The notes beneath the pieces are model-generated. The model did not search any database. It saw only the letters and a list, made by a program, of their open reading frames with translations, and had not been told where the DNA came from. 64,000 nucleotides of DNA from the NCBI GenBank assembly GCA_963693315.1, contig OY856186.1, positions 300,562,910 to 300,626,909 on the forward strand, read 5' to 3'. Positions 23,085 to 34,970 of the stretch are shown here, piece by piece. Position numbers and translations under genes: made by a program. Within the stretch, counting starts at the first letter, position 1. The number at the start of each line of letters is the position of its first letter. This stretch comes from Diogma glabrata. Lineage: Eukaryota; Arthropoda; Insecta; Diptera; Cylindrotomidae.

Positions 23085-23578
23085 TTCGTCCTTATAGACA
23101 CTTAAGATAACCATCTTATAGACACTTAAGATAACCATCGGAACAGGTAAATAGGTCGATACTATCAGCTATTCGATCATATATAAACGGATTACACAAC
23201 ATCTGGGATTCTCATCTGGGCGGAATATTTATGCACTACGTTCAGCAGGACATAGCATAACTCATCATTTTCCACACCATGTGTTATTCGGTCAACACAT
23301 CAGATGCCAAGATTTATACTAAGAACTCTTAACTCTTTTATATTAAGAACTCTTCACACACTCGGCGAGCCAATCGACATAGAGCTTGATCATGTAGACC
23401 AATTAGTCTTCGTACTACAACGTAACTTAAGTGATGCTGCAAATAAATTTTCGGCCAACCTGCCTCCTAAGTTTTTCCAGCCATTATAAAATGCAAGTTG
23501 TTAATGTCCTGTACAAATGCAAGAACTTGAATGGTAAACCCATTGGGACTTACCATGCCAAAAATATTAAATTATAAA
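23085..23578 (+). pseudogene. Ty3/gypsy integrase C-terminal relic
   Basis: Across frames the translation is EQVNRSILSAIRSYI, then WDSHLG, then ALRSAGHSITHHF with HVLFGQHIRCQDLY, the ER.NR...IRSY...W...L.....ALR...H.....LFG pattern at the end of gypsy integrases. Then come LGEPIDIELDHVDQL (linker) and LNGKPIGTYHAKNIKL directly before TAA at about 23,575, the family's final L.GK..G.YHAKDI motif. At least three frameshifts or stops are present. The catalytic DDE part is missing. A 24-bp direct duplication lies at the upstream edge. Confidence 0.8.
23091..23139 (+). repeat. 24-bp tandem duplication
   Basis: TTATAGACACTTAAGATAAC plus CATC occurs twice in a row at the upstream edge of the integrase relic. 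Confidence 0.9.
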
Positions 23579-23579
23579 A

Positions 23580-26500
23580 GTCATCTTAATAATAGGCTTC
23601 TGTTCATTTATTTTGTAATAGTTTTCTTATTTAGGTCCCTATTAATTTATTTCACTTATTACCTTTTCCCTTTTTTTTTAATTTATTTTTTTTTTTGTTA
23701 TTTAATTTTTTTCTTTCCTTTAAAATTAATTTTTTTGTTATTTTTAATTGTTGTTTTTTATTACCTGTATTTTTGTATTAATTATTAGTATTACTTTTAA
23801 TTACCTGTAATTTAATATTCTAACCCTGGTTGGTCTTATAAATCATTCAATGTGCTTAACATATTAACGTTTTCCGGTTAAATGTGAACCGCTTAAGACT
23901 TCTTTTTCAGTCTACGGTTGTCTGACTGTGTTTTGTTTAACCCCCATTAATTTCCAATTTCGTTACAAAAATTTTTACTTTTTTTCTGGATAGTCCTCAT
24001 CGTCAACATTAGCAAATGATGACTCCCTATGTTTTGAAATTGAATTTTGGTATTTGGGCGCACTATCCAGTAAGACTGTTAGGTATTTTTTTTTCTTTTT
24101 GGGGGAACTGATGTGCGTAGAAAAAGATTATGAGTCAAATCTGCCATCAGTTCCACATACGATTGCTGAACAGGGCGCCCAAGTATGGGACTTCGGTTGA
24201 TGGTCATGGTAGTCAACATTTACATGCTTTATTACAACAGCACTTACCTTATTTATGTGTCTCCTCCGCTTGTACCTATCGATTGACTCATTTGTACATA
24301 CTTACCAACTTTGTGCTGCGACATTAGGTGGTGTATTCGTTCTAAGACCCGGTGGGTCTCAATTTCCTTCGAAACATGACAAGCAAAACGATAATTTTAA
24401 TTCAGCTGTTCAACAAGCCTTTCGCTTCTATGGTCAAGGATATGGGTGCAGGTGATATTGGTTAACGCCGATAATTTTTTTTTCAACATATTAATTTTTC
24501 ATCTTTATTTTGCATTATAATACAATTTGCTGTTAGTATGGCTATCTTGTTATGAGCATTCATCTGGGCAATACGTACTCTTTCCTATTGTATTTACAAG
24601 GTTGACCTGCTTAATTGACTATCAAATAGCGTCATGTTTTTGTTCAACGCTAATTTCATTTAATTAAGTTCTGTTATGCCCTACAAATTTTGTTAGGGGT
24701 ACATTTTCTTTGGCATCTAAATTACACAAACGATTAACACATTAATCGTACCAACTTTCCGTAACATCAAGTAAGCTATGAATATCATTTAAAAACTAAT
24801 AACTAACATATGCAATGTTTCGCTGTAAATAAGAAAAATAAAGAGAAATAAAAATCAAATTCATTTTTCTTTTAATTTATATCTCTTTATTTTTATTTTC
24901 TAAACATTTGGCTTGTTACTGTTTTGCATACACTACTAATTTATTTTCATTTTCTTCTTTTCTACGTGAAACAGCGTATTTTTTTTTGTAAATATGAAAT
25001 ATATTATTCTTGCTCAGAGTTTGCCACGTGAATAGGGGTTTCATTTGTTTGAGATGAGATGTGTTCGCAGTGTAAAATTGGTGATTGTTTGTAATTTGGA
25101 TTACCTTGTTCTACTAGTCAAATATTTATTTTTGCTGAAATGAGATGAATATACAACAATTAAAAAACTGAACAGCAATTGTTTTTGGTACCAAGTAGTT
25201 GTATGTAACGATTTGGTTGCTATTTATCAGTTAAGTTATAACTTCTAAAGATATTATTTGGCCCTCAAAAACGTGTTCAGTTGCAAGGAATTTAGGGAGG
25301 GATTTAGAAATTTTTTTTACTATCAAAAGTGATCGGTTTTGAATTTTTGGATTGTATTCAGCATTAGAACCAAATACATAATGTTACTTTTTTCTAAAAT
25401 TGATAGGCTTTATAAAATTAGTTTTAAAAAGTTCATAGAAACAGTATTATATATGTAAATTTTCTTTTTGGCATGAAAAAACAATAATTTTGTGTGCAAT
25501 AAAGTTAAATTAAACCTATTAATTATTATTGTGTTGAAATTAATTTTGGATCGATTGTACTGACATGAATTTTAGGCGGGATTAAAATTTTTAAAACTCG
25601 TTAAGTGGAAATTAATCCCCTGAGAGCTTATTCAATTCAATTGAGCTGCAGAACTTCAACAGGCTTCAATATCAACACTCAACAAATTTATTAAGTTAAA
25701 AATCATTTTTTTTAATATATTTTTCCTTCTTTTTATGTCATTGTTTAAATATTCTTTATGGGTCTCATATAATTTTTTTTTTAAATGGGTTTTTAAACTA
25801 TTTGAAATAGAAATTTTCCTTGGCCAGAGGCCACATGTAGATTTTGGTTCTTTTTTTTAATAGATATAATTTGAATTCCCGGAGTAAACGGAATACGGTT
25901 TATTACAATTTGCTATGGCAAGAGTAAAGACCAGTTTGGTCTATTCACGGTTTTCGAAAGTGACTTTTTGAAAGGCCGAGTGCATAGAGAACCCCGTTTG
26001 AGTATTCAATAACAAAAAATATGCCGAGTCTGTTTAAAATTTAATAATTTAAAATTGAGTTAGATTCGCTATACACTTCAGGTAGACTATGAAACTAACT
26101 TAGTTTATAGTTTAGCTTGCATAGTACATACTGCTATACAACTTCATCTATCACAGTTAAAAATAAGCTGAATATGTAATGCAAATTGGTACACATATAG
26201 GTCCTATGGAAGTCTCCATTATAAAACAATGCAAAGCTTGCTTTAAAAATAAATTTAATTCAATATATAAAGCAAGTTGTTTTCAAACTTCAAGCATAGC
26301 AAGTTCTTTTCAAACTTCTACCATTAGTATCAAAAATAAATTATGATGGTAGAGTTGTACTAAAATTTGTGGTTTTGCATTAGAATTAGTTTTAATGCAA
26401 CATCTGCTTTGCAATTTAATAATAACTTGCTATTCATAACACATATTGCAAAGCTTGTATTAAAAATTGCAGTAACTTTTTCAACTGTGTAACTTATTTC

Positions 26501-26665
26501 ACAAACGCATGTGCAAAGCCTTTTAATATTGTGTCAAAATGGTATTTAAAAAAATAAACAATTCACTTATTCAATATTTTTAACTGAATCCAAAAACAAG
26601 ATGCTGCAATATGATCGACAATTACAACAGATTAAAGATTGCAGTACCGCTATGGTTTCTAGCGT
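23580..26665. other. AT-rich spacer with an unidentified coding-like stretch at 24.1-24.5 kb
   Basis: The part after the integrase stop could include a decayed LTR, but no paired LTR was found. Between 24,130 and 24,455 base composition is more balanced and two overlapping frames of about 65 codons are open, one with GGVFVLRPGGSQ. I do not recognise a family. TTTTCTGGATAGTCC (23,983) and CACTATCCAGTAAG (24,061) form a weak dyad. At 26,269-26,318 GCAAGTT(G/C)TTTTCAAACTTC is tandemly repeated. Confidence 0.4.
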
Positions 26666-26666
26666 C

Positions 26667-28003
26667 AGGTATTACTTCGGTCTGAAAGACCTAAGTATTA
26701 CATTCATGAGCTAAAAGTGAATTTCTTACCACCACTTTTTTGATTTCTCGACGTTTTAAAACCTACTGATTCTAAAAAAGCAAAAAAAAAATGTATGTCT
26801 GTCTGCCGGCCGGTCGGCCGGCCGTCCGTCACAACCGACGAAATCTAGAAAACGGTTGAAGGGATTTGAAAAATTTTGATTTCTACAAATAGGTACACTC
26901 AATGGTAAAAGCCGAAAGGAAAAAGGTGTTCGATAACTGTACCAGAAGTGTGTAAAAAAAATCATCAAGTGTGTCAAAACAAGTAAAATATGCATACTTT
27001 TTGCTTAAAAAACGTTCATATTAAGTGATAATGAGTAGGTACAAAGAATGTGGGGAAATTTGGATGGTCGGGATTGGTATGTGAAATCAAAAACTAGATT
27101 ATTGCATTATAAGTTTGTCAAAAAAATATTGTCAAGTGTGTCAAAAGAAAGATTTTTATTTATTTTTCTACGCAATTTTTTGGAAAAAATAAAATTAATT
27201 ATGTGTTTGACATGAAATTTTATTATTATTATTGAGAATTATGGCATTATAAGTTTGTCAAAAAAACGTTGTCAAGTGTGTCAAACGAAAGATTTTCATT
27301 TATTTTTTTACCCAACTTTTTGGAAAAATAAAATTAATTATTTGTACGGCATGAAATTTTATTATTATTATTGAGAATTATAAGTTTGTCAAAAAAATAT
27401 TGTCAAGTGTATCAAAAAATAATTTCATTTATTTTTAGATAATTTTTTGGAAAAAAAAATTTAGCTGTTTGTTAGCGTAAATATAATTGAACATGGAAAT
27501 TTTTGAATTTGTTATAGTTTTTGAAATAATTTTGGAATTTTGGAAAAGTTTCAATTTTTGATTTTGTAAGAATTTTTGGAATATTTTTAGAGTTTTGAAA
27601 AATTTTAAATTTTTGATTTTATTTAATTTCTGCAATATTTTTTTCAATTTTGAAAGAAATATGAATTTGTGATTTTGAAAAATTTTCTCGAAACGCTAAA
27701 TGGAGAGGTTTTTGAGTAGTTTGCTGAGTGTATCATCTTTTCACTGAATTATGTTAATTAATGATCTGTTATAATTTTCCGACAACGTATTGATGTTTCG
27801 TGTTAGTTTTGTAATACATATTTAAACAGAGATAAAAAAAATACTTGTACCTTAACAAAAAGTTATGTTTGATATACATCGCTGCCCAAAACTAAAAACC
27901 ATGTCCTCATAAAAGTTTTTTGCCGAAAACTATATCAAAATCCTTAACCCAGACCAAAGTCTTGATATCTTAGAGCTTGAGGTTTCAGCCCCTCCATATT
28001 TTA
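26667..28003 (+). repeat. large repeat R-C, copy 2
   Basis: The same layout as 19,540-21,325: the GTATTACTTCGGT start, the CTGCCGGCCGGTCGGCCGGC motif, the tandem array (27,105-27,470, about three units of roughly 130 bp), a much shorter field of small repeats (27,490-27,680) and the TGATATACATCGCTGCCC trailer ending in TTTCAGCCCCTCCATA. The length difference from copy 1 is mostly in the small repeats, as expected from slippage or unequal exchange. Confidence 0.8.
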
Positions 28004-28004
28004 T

Positions 28005-28667
28005 GAAATATAATTATTGCAATAATGTGTATATTTACATAGTTGTTTTCTGTTTGGCACTATATAAACATATGTGTATTTTAAGGTGATAGTTTGAATA
28101 CTTTGTCTGCAGTTTTTCTAAATCCACCGTGTACTATAAACAAGATCATCATGGAAGTATGCGTAGCTATTTATGAGGAATTAAAAATGATTATTTATAG
28201 GTAAATCAAACAATAATATATTTATTATTGATAAGATTCCAACATTCTAACAGTTTCTGAAATATCTTCTGATAGAATTTTTCTAATTTTAAGTTTTGAA
28301 TTTTCTATAAACAAATCCGAAGCGCTAATTATGGCGCATATTTCTCAAATCAGCGGCAACACTGCCCGCAAAAACTCAATTATCGTCTAGCTCTCGTTTC
28401 AATTCATATTTGTCGCCTTAGCTTCTAAGTTATCGCTTTCTCTTTTCCTTTTTGTTTGCTGTGTTGTTTTTTGCGTTTCTTGTGTTGTTTTTGTGTTTGT
28501 TATGTTGTTTGTGTGTTGTTTCCTTGTTCTCCTACTGAATTTGATGTTGATGGTGATAGTTGAAAGTTTTATTGTATCGACATGTCCATTTCCTAAATTA
28601 CATAAAGAAAAAAAATAGCTATTTTATTTTACAAGTAATTTTATTTACACTCTTTTTCTAATTTACA
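28005..28667. other. spacer upstream of the Harbinger relic
   Basis: No N-terminal Harbinger coding sequence was readable. Around 28,455-28,525 the string TGTTGTTT recurs about six times. A polypyrimidine tract with CTAATTTACAG ends at 28,668 and could be a splice acceptor for the transposase exon. Confidence 0.4.
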
Positions 28668-28668
28668 G

Positions 28669-29311
28669 ATCCCATCAATTGAAAAGGTATGGAAAGAAAT
28701 AACATCAGATTCTGGTCAAAATGGAATTTTCCGAATTTTATCGGCAGTTTGAACGGTAAACACGTTCAAATAAAGCAACCGCATAGCACTAGCAGTGATT
28801 ATTTCAATTATAAACATACATGCAATATTGTGATCATGGCGATAGTTGACGCAAATTACAAATTTATTTATTGCAATATTGGAGCGAAATAATCTGCATC
28901 TGACGGTGACATATTTAATTTATGTACATTCAACAGAAGGTTACAAGCCAACGAATTAAGCATTCCACAAGATTAACCTTTACCAGGACGACAATACCAT
29001 ATGTTTTATTTGCTGATGATGCATTCACCATTAAAATACATTTAATGAATTTTTAATTACCGTTTATCCCGGGCAAGGCGGATAATTTTACGAACACATT
29101 TGGTGTAGCATCCTTCAGATTTTGTTGCTTGCGGAAATCGTTTGAATTTGGACCAGATAAGGTGTCGACTATGGTATCGGCAGTATTTGTGCTACATAAT
29201 TTTTGCATGGAACGTTCAAGACAGTTGTATGCCACTGTTGCTGATATCGACACAGCAGAAATTAATGGAAAATTGACACCAGGTTCATGGCAAATAGATA
29301 ATTCAAAATGA
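28669..29311 (+). pseudogene. PIF/Harbinger transposase (DDE superfamily) pseudogene
   Basis: In order, across three frames: [64 protein letters not shown], a stop, SASDGDIFN, a stop, IPYVLFADDAFTIKIHLMNF, NYRLSRARR, and KSFEFGPDKVSTMVSAVFVL with HNFCMERSR before TAA at 29,309. This is the nuclease of PIF/Harbinger elements (GS.DGKH ... SDG ... DEAFPL ... NYRLSRARR ... LHNFL). Of the catalytic triad, the first D is N (GSLNGKH), the second D is kept (SDGD) and the E is D (ADDAF). Together with at least two stops and two frameshifts, the copy is dead. The N-terminus and terminal repeats are not seen. Confidence 0.9.
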
Positions 29312-29314
29312 TTG

Positions 29315-29912
29315 TTTGATTTAAATAAATAAAAATAATTTAAATAAACACCAGAAAAACAATAATTCACAACACTTTCACTATAGACCTTTTATTGGTT
29401 ATGTTTTGACAATTCACATTCCCTCGACTTTTACGCGCCTTGTTGTCATTTTGCGATTACAACATGTCAAAACGCGCAAATCCTATATTTTACCCTCAAA
29501 GCGTACACTTTTCAAGCCATTTAAAAGAGAAGCGTTTTTATGCTCCGAAACCCGTCGACGGGCTAGTAAATACGAGCTGTCATCGAAAAAGTTTTACGCT
29601 CTATATCATATACACCCGTAGTTGCAAGAAAATTGGAGCTGGTAGGGTTCAAATTTCTTATTTTATCGGCGTCTTGTTTCAATTTTCGATTTATATATTT
29701 TAAAAAAGTTGTATATCTAAATTGAAATGTTTGTAATAACTTCTTTTTACAGTTCACTTTTTACTTCAGTCCATTCAATTTATTGACTTTAGGTTCTGGA
29801 CTGAAAGTTTTATTAATATGTTGTTTTTATTGTGATTACGGTCTTTTATTTTTGCTTATGATCTTGTTTGTCATAAGCTACATTTAATCTAGCTGCTCAA
29901 AAAATCTTTTGA
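29315..29912. other. spacer, unidentified
   Basis: A mildly less AT-rich stretch at 29,400-29,640 has overlapping open frames of 64-87 codons on both strands, none with a recognisable motif. No repeat partner was found in the window. Confidence 0.4.
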
Positions 29913-30539
29913 GGAGATCACCAATGGAACGTCAAAAACTTGCAAATAAGTACAATAGAACCACGAATAGTCCAGTAAATAAAGGTCGAAGAAGATCAAA
30001 AGCTCGCAAAAATCCTGTCACGGACGGGACCTGGCGGAAATTGTTGGTCTTACCGAGTACTTTGACGTGAGAAAAATTACCTTAGGGTTCCGACCCTGTG
30101 CGCCTGGGAAATGGCCCTCAAAGTGTCAGAAGTAGTTTCCAGGCCATATCTCCGGAAATATGGCAGTTAAGGCATTCCTGTTTAGCCAGAAATGAAATCT
30201 ACAGAAATTGTCCTATTCATTTTTTTCGCAACATTGATACTTTTTGCACTAACGGGTAGTGAAAAATTGTCAAATTTGAGACCGTGAAAAAGCGCCAGAT
30301 TCTCATCAAATTTGAGAACTGAGGGCTTGAAAATACCCACAGCTCCATGTTTTGGCCTGAAAAATTTGACCTGCAAATGACAATGGCTTCCTCGTTGTAT
30401 TTGCGAAATTATCGCGGTCATATAGGAGCATAGGAAGGATCAGTCGCCGTGCAAATATTGAGAAGAAAAATAACAAATAAAGGTCACATAACATAATAAA
30501 TAAAGGTCACATAACGAATGTAAACACATGTGAATCCTT

Positions 30540-30825
30540 GACTCGGAGATTAAAGTTGCTTCTAACGAGTAGACGCCGGCGTCAGAAAAGATTCTTCAAG
30601 TTCATCTTCCTTTTCAAGCACTTTCATAACTTAACGCACTTCAGCTTGCACTCCGTTCATTCAGGCCCTTGAAAATAAACATTGGAATCAAAACGAGTTG
30701 GAAAATTTTGCTGGACGCTGGCGTCCACCAAGATTCGTTCAGCTCATCTTCATGTTCAAGCACTTTTATAATTTTGCAAACTTCAACTTGCACTCATTTA
30801 TGATAAAGTTGTTCCAGCATTGTAA
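30540..30825 (+). repeat. two imperfect tandem units of about 160 bp
   Basis: Each unit carries a GACGC(C/T)GGCGTC dyad (30,573 and 30,716), then AAGATTC.TTCA, TTCATCTTC, TTCAAGCACTTT and CTTCA.CTTGCACTC. It sits inside the fold-back element. Confidence 0.7.
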
Positions 30826-31024
30826 TGCTCAACAAATTTACCTCTGGGACAATCAAAGAGATTAACTGTTCCTTACCCTTGCTCCAAAAATTGAAACAGC
30901 AACTCTAACTTTTAAACAGCACCAAATAATTTCCAAATAGCACCAAAAGTCCACTTTTTGTCCAGATTTTTTTTTTATAAATATTGATTTCCAACAAAAC
31001 AGAAAATTTTTAGCAATCTATTGG

Positions 31025-31545
31025 TCTACAAAATGTTTTTTTATTCGCCTACATATTAAAATGTTACTTTATTACTGTGATTTGTGGCCTTAAAGTATCA
31101 CTTTTCAACTGTTTATTTTGTTGTCATAGCTACGTCCAAAAAAGTAAAAAGCATTTGTATTTGTTTAAATTCTATGAAAAATAAAATTTTTTTATCAAAG
31201 CAACCCTTGAATTCAATTCAATTCATTCTCCAATTAAAATAGTTGTTATCATTTGTTGTCATAGCTACACAATAATTTGGAAAAAATAATAAATATTTTG
31301 TCAAAGGTTACTTGTTCCACATATTTTTATTTTAAAATTTATGAAATTTATAATTTTAATTTAGAATAAACAAAATTTTTTAAAATATTTTGCTTGCGGC
31401 GAATAAAAAATAGTATATGATGCACGGACGTAAGCTATTTTGGACTTAATGTGGGTGCAAATCTCGGCTAGCGCCTGCAAACTCCACATCCGTCCAAAAT
31501 CTTTAGCTTTACGTCCTAGCATCATAATGTACTATTGTTGACGAT
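31025..31545 (+). repeat. repeat family R-B, copy 3, with 3' hairpin
   Basis: Very similar to 13,015-13,490. The terminal hairpin is the best preserved: TATGATGCACGGACGTAAGC (31,414 onward) against GCTTTACGTCCTAGCATCAT inverted (31,506-31,525), plus TTTTGGAC against GTCCAAAA. Being nested inside the fold-back, it inserted after that element formed or was captured by it. Confidence 0.75.
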
Positions 31546-32769
31546 AAACAATAACAATATAAGTCCACGAGGGACGAGTGAAGCCAATCTGTGTGTGCCA
31601 TGTGTGCGTGCCTGCGCGGACCGATATTATACACGTAATATACGCGCCGCCACGTGAAGCAGAAAAAAAGAGGAAATTATCATAAATAATTTCAGAGAAA
31701 CTTTTTCTATTTTTTTTTCTGGATTAAAAACAATGACATTATTTATATCAATGGAAAGCTGAGAACCTCAGCTTTACTTTTATATAAGGAACAATACCCA
31801 AAACATTCCTCGGAAAGAAAAAAAAGTGTCTGAAAAATTTGGCCAGTTTTTTCCCGTATGGGCGTAAAATCAACTTTTAAAGAGCCCTGGAAATTTCTAA
31901 ACAATTTGGAAAATACGATCGGAAACTAGACATTCTAAGCTACAAATTGCTGTAACTTATGAGGCGCTTCAATAGACAATAAATCTTTTATTAATGATTT
32001 TCCGCGGACTTTCCGAAACTCCATGAAAGTCCTCAAAATGGAAATTAATAAATTCCCTTTTGTTTAAAAGTGCGAGAAAGCCACTGTGGCAAACTTTCTG
32101 AGATGTTTCAAGACCCCCCAGGTACAATAATCAAGAAAGAAACATATAAAAACACAATTTTTAAAAAAAATATGGATAAATTTAAAACAGCGTCAGAAAA
32201 CCGGATAAAAAGAAACTTTGACCGCCGTTTGCACTCGCTTACAAACGTGATAACAGGAATTTTATCACAGGATGTGACAGGTACGGGTTTTCTCTTTCAC
32301 ATGAATTTTGAATCATCGAAAAATATTGAATTTTGACCGAGTTATCCGCTAAATTGTCCGCCGCTCCTTAGTAAATACGTGTAAAGCGGCATCATGGAGC
32401 CAGATGAAGAGAAAAATGCAGGACAATGTTCGAGTCCGTTATCTCGGAAACTATCGGCTTTACGATAAAAATGAATAGGACAATTAGCTCACCTTCATTT
32501 CTGGCTAAACAGGAATACCCTAACTGCCATATTTCCGGAGATATGGCCCGGAAACTACTTCTGACACTTTGAGGGCCATTTTCCAGGCTCACAGGGTCGG
32601 AACCCCAAGGTAATTTTTCTCACGTCAAAGTACTCGGTAAGACCAACAATTTCCGCCAGGTCCCGTCCGCGACAGGATTTTTGCGACCTTTTAACCTTTA
32701 TTTACTGGACTAGAATTGTTCGAGGTATTATACATAAAAGTAAATTTGAGAAAGTTTGATCACCAATGG

Positions 32770-33550
32770 TTTTCATTGATTTTTTTAGATTTTTGCGGCA
32801 CTAAGGCTCTGTACGAATCGACAAATATTTGTTGAATTTGAAATTTGTGAAAACACAGCTTTGACATAAGGTGAAAAACTTTATAATTTTGCTCTGCGAA
32901 ATTGTTTATTTTCGACCTGAACAAAAATAAATAATTTTTAAATTATAAATTATGTATAATGAAAAATATATATAAAAAATAATTACTAATATTAATATGA
33001 TATTTAATTCAGCACAATAAATATAAATATAATAGAAAAGTTGCTCTAATTCAATGGATTCGTTATCTTATAGGGGTAAATATAAAGTAAGGTTAGATTA
33101 GATTACTAAATTTTCTTCTGTTTTTTTTTTGTCATTAATAATTTCCTTTCATCATAATTTGATGATACTAAATATCTTTACCAAATTTTGACGTTTGAAT
33201 ATGTAGAATATATATTTCAAAAGTATGACAGTTAATAATTTTCATCTGTCATTATTACGTCGTTTCGCACACAGCCTAAATGTAAAATATTTATTGTTTA
33301 TACTCATTTTTAATATTCTAAAAATAACATAGCGTAATCTTTACGATTCGATGGCTAGTTTCAGCCTTATTCAAACTTCTTTAACAAATTCTAGGTTCTA
33401 GCAAAACAAAACTTAGATCTACTAAATCAATCATGATCGAACTAAACAATTATTTCCATATAAAACTGACCCGAAACAATGCTGTGTTAATATTAATTCC
33501 AACAGTTTATTTAATATGATAAAAAAAGAGAAGAAATAAAGGTTAAATTT
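32770..33550. other. AT-rich spacer
   Basis: Nothing recognised on either strand. Confidence 0.4.
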
Positions 33551-33551
33551 A

Positions 33552-33690
33552 GAATAGCACATTCTTGTATGAGTTTACAATGATGGCAATTCTTCACAAG
33601 GATGAAGTTTTCGAAACGAGTGACGCGAGTGGAGTGAATCATCCGAGCGAAGAATTGTCATCATCCTATGCGAATACAAGATGCTATTTC
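33552..33690. mobile_element. MITE with long imperfect inverted repeats
   Basis: The left half (GAATAGCACATTCTTGTAT, ATGATGGCAATTCTTC, AAGGATGA) is mirrored by the right half (inverted: GAAATAGCATCTTGTAT, GATGATGACAATTCTTCG, CGGATGATT). The total is about 140 bp and non-coding, with the centre ACGAGTGACGCGAGTGGAGT. Confidence 0.7.
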
Positions 33691-33691
33691 A

Positions 33692-34788
33692 GTTTAGCCT
33701 GCTAAAATTTTTATGGACTATAATCATAGAGATCATTACCTCGATTCTGGTTCTGTGAGAAAAATTGAAAAGCAATGAAATTATTATTTATCTCGAATTT
33801 TGATTTCTCACTAAATAATTCCATTCCACTAATTGATATTCTCGTTCTCTTTCGAGATATAGTTTTTAGTACAAGTTCTAAATAGTACAAATTTTTGAAA
33901 ATGGGATTCATCAGTCAGTTATTCAATTGTTTTTTTGTGTATTTTCTGTTGTGCTATTGATTTGAACTTATTTGAATACATTTGAATTTATTATGTTGAT
34001 ATACATGGCGAAAGAATGGCGAAAGCAATTTTTATTTATTAGGTAAGTAAAATAAATAAGTCTCAGTTGTACAATGACATAATAAATAATTTAATCTTAG
34101 GGTATAGTGGGTACCCACAACAACTGTGATTAATGATGCCATATTTGTAGGATATTTTTATGAATGATGAACAGTATGAAGTTCTTGATGATACCGAATA
34201 AACATTTCAGCCATCTCATTTAAACGAAGGTAGAAGAGTGAGATCCGCATTGCTAGAGGAATACTTTTAATGTAAGCGTAATGTAAAGAAAAATTAATAA
34301 TATAAAATTACATATACAAAAATATTTATTGAATTCAAATTGAAAAAGTTGGAATTTTTTAAATTATTAATATTATTACAAGCACCAATCGCTGCCGCTA
34401 GCCTTGCATGCTAGATCCACATTTTCCTCTAAATAACTAACTAGCATTTCTTTTTGATTCATTCTAACTTTTTTCGATATTTTTTTTTCTCCATTTTTGT
34501 GCTTGTGAAGATTTTACAGAAAATAATCAAATTTCAAATATAAATTCGTTAACGAGATAATTTGACAGTTCATTCCACAAACGCGGGATTTATTTTTTTA
34601 TGCAACTGAACCGGAATGCAAAAATCTCATTTAGTACGAAATCTCATTCCACGAAATAATTTCATGCAACCAGAATCTAGCTACATATAGAAAAACATAT
34701 TTTTAACGAACTATGAAATATTTGTCGATCGGTAATTTTCTAAAACAGTTTAAAAAATGCATAATATTACAATGGAAAACACACACAT
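33692..34788. other. AT-rich spacer
   Basis: No gene called. A short frame near 34,205-34,270 reads HLNEGRRVRSALLEEYF, vaguely like a Harbinger C-terminus, but it is too short to annotate as such. Confidence 0.4.
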
Positions 34789-34791
34789 ATA

Positions 34792-34936
34792 GTGTATTCT
34801 TTTTGGCTGTACCGAACAAGTTCCAACACCGAATTATCGAATTTTATATTCTTTTTGAATGAATTTCAATACAAAAAAAATAATTCGGTGTTGGAACTGT
34901 ACTGAAATTTGTTCGGTACAGCCGAAAAGAATACAC
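34792..34936. mobile_element. Tc1/mariner-type MITE flanked by TA
   Basis: The arms GTGTATTCTTTTTGGC then TGTACCGAACAA, and inverted GTGTATTCTTTTCGGC then TGTACCGAACAA, plus a second matched part TTCCAACACCGAATTA. TA lies directly outside each end (34,790-34,791 and 34,937-34,938), as in Tc1/mariner insertions. Length 145 bp. Confidence 0.85.
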
Positions 34937-34970
34937 TAATAGAATGCATACATGCATTCTGCTATAGAAG

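Larger units (their letters stand above)
29928..32757. mobile_element. fold-back element with about 300-bp inverted arms
   Basis: The left arm (about 29,930-30,237) is repeated inverted as the right arm (about 32,465-32,755), with landmarks CGGACGGGACCTGGCGGAAA, GAGTACTTTGACGTGAG, GGTTCCGACCCTGTG, TCCGGAAATATGGCAGTTA and TTCCTGTTTAGCCAGAAATG in both. Immediately outside both ends lies the same direct 12-mer GATCACCAATGG (29,916-29,927 and 32,758-32,769), a candidate target-site duplication. The interior of about 2.2 kb has no transposase. It holds a 2-unit tandem repeat (30.5-30.8 kb) and an R-B copy (31.0-31.5 kb). Confidence 0.8.

Noticed and set aside
23531..23788. 85-codon open frame with long Phe/Leu runs
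   Set aside because: It reads through T-rich low-complexity DNA; the first codons overlap the gypsy integrase end and the rest has no protein character.
34170..34280. Short frame reading HLNEGRRVRSALLEEYF, reminiscent of a Harbinger C-terminus
   Set aside because: Under 25 codons with no other Harbinger motif within several kilobases; chance cannot be excluded.
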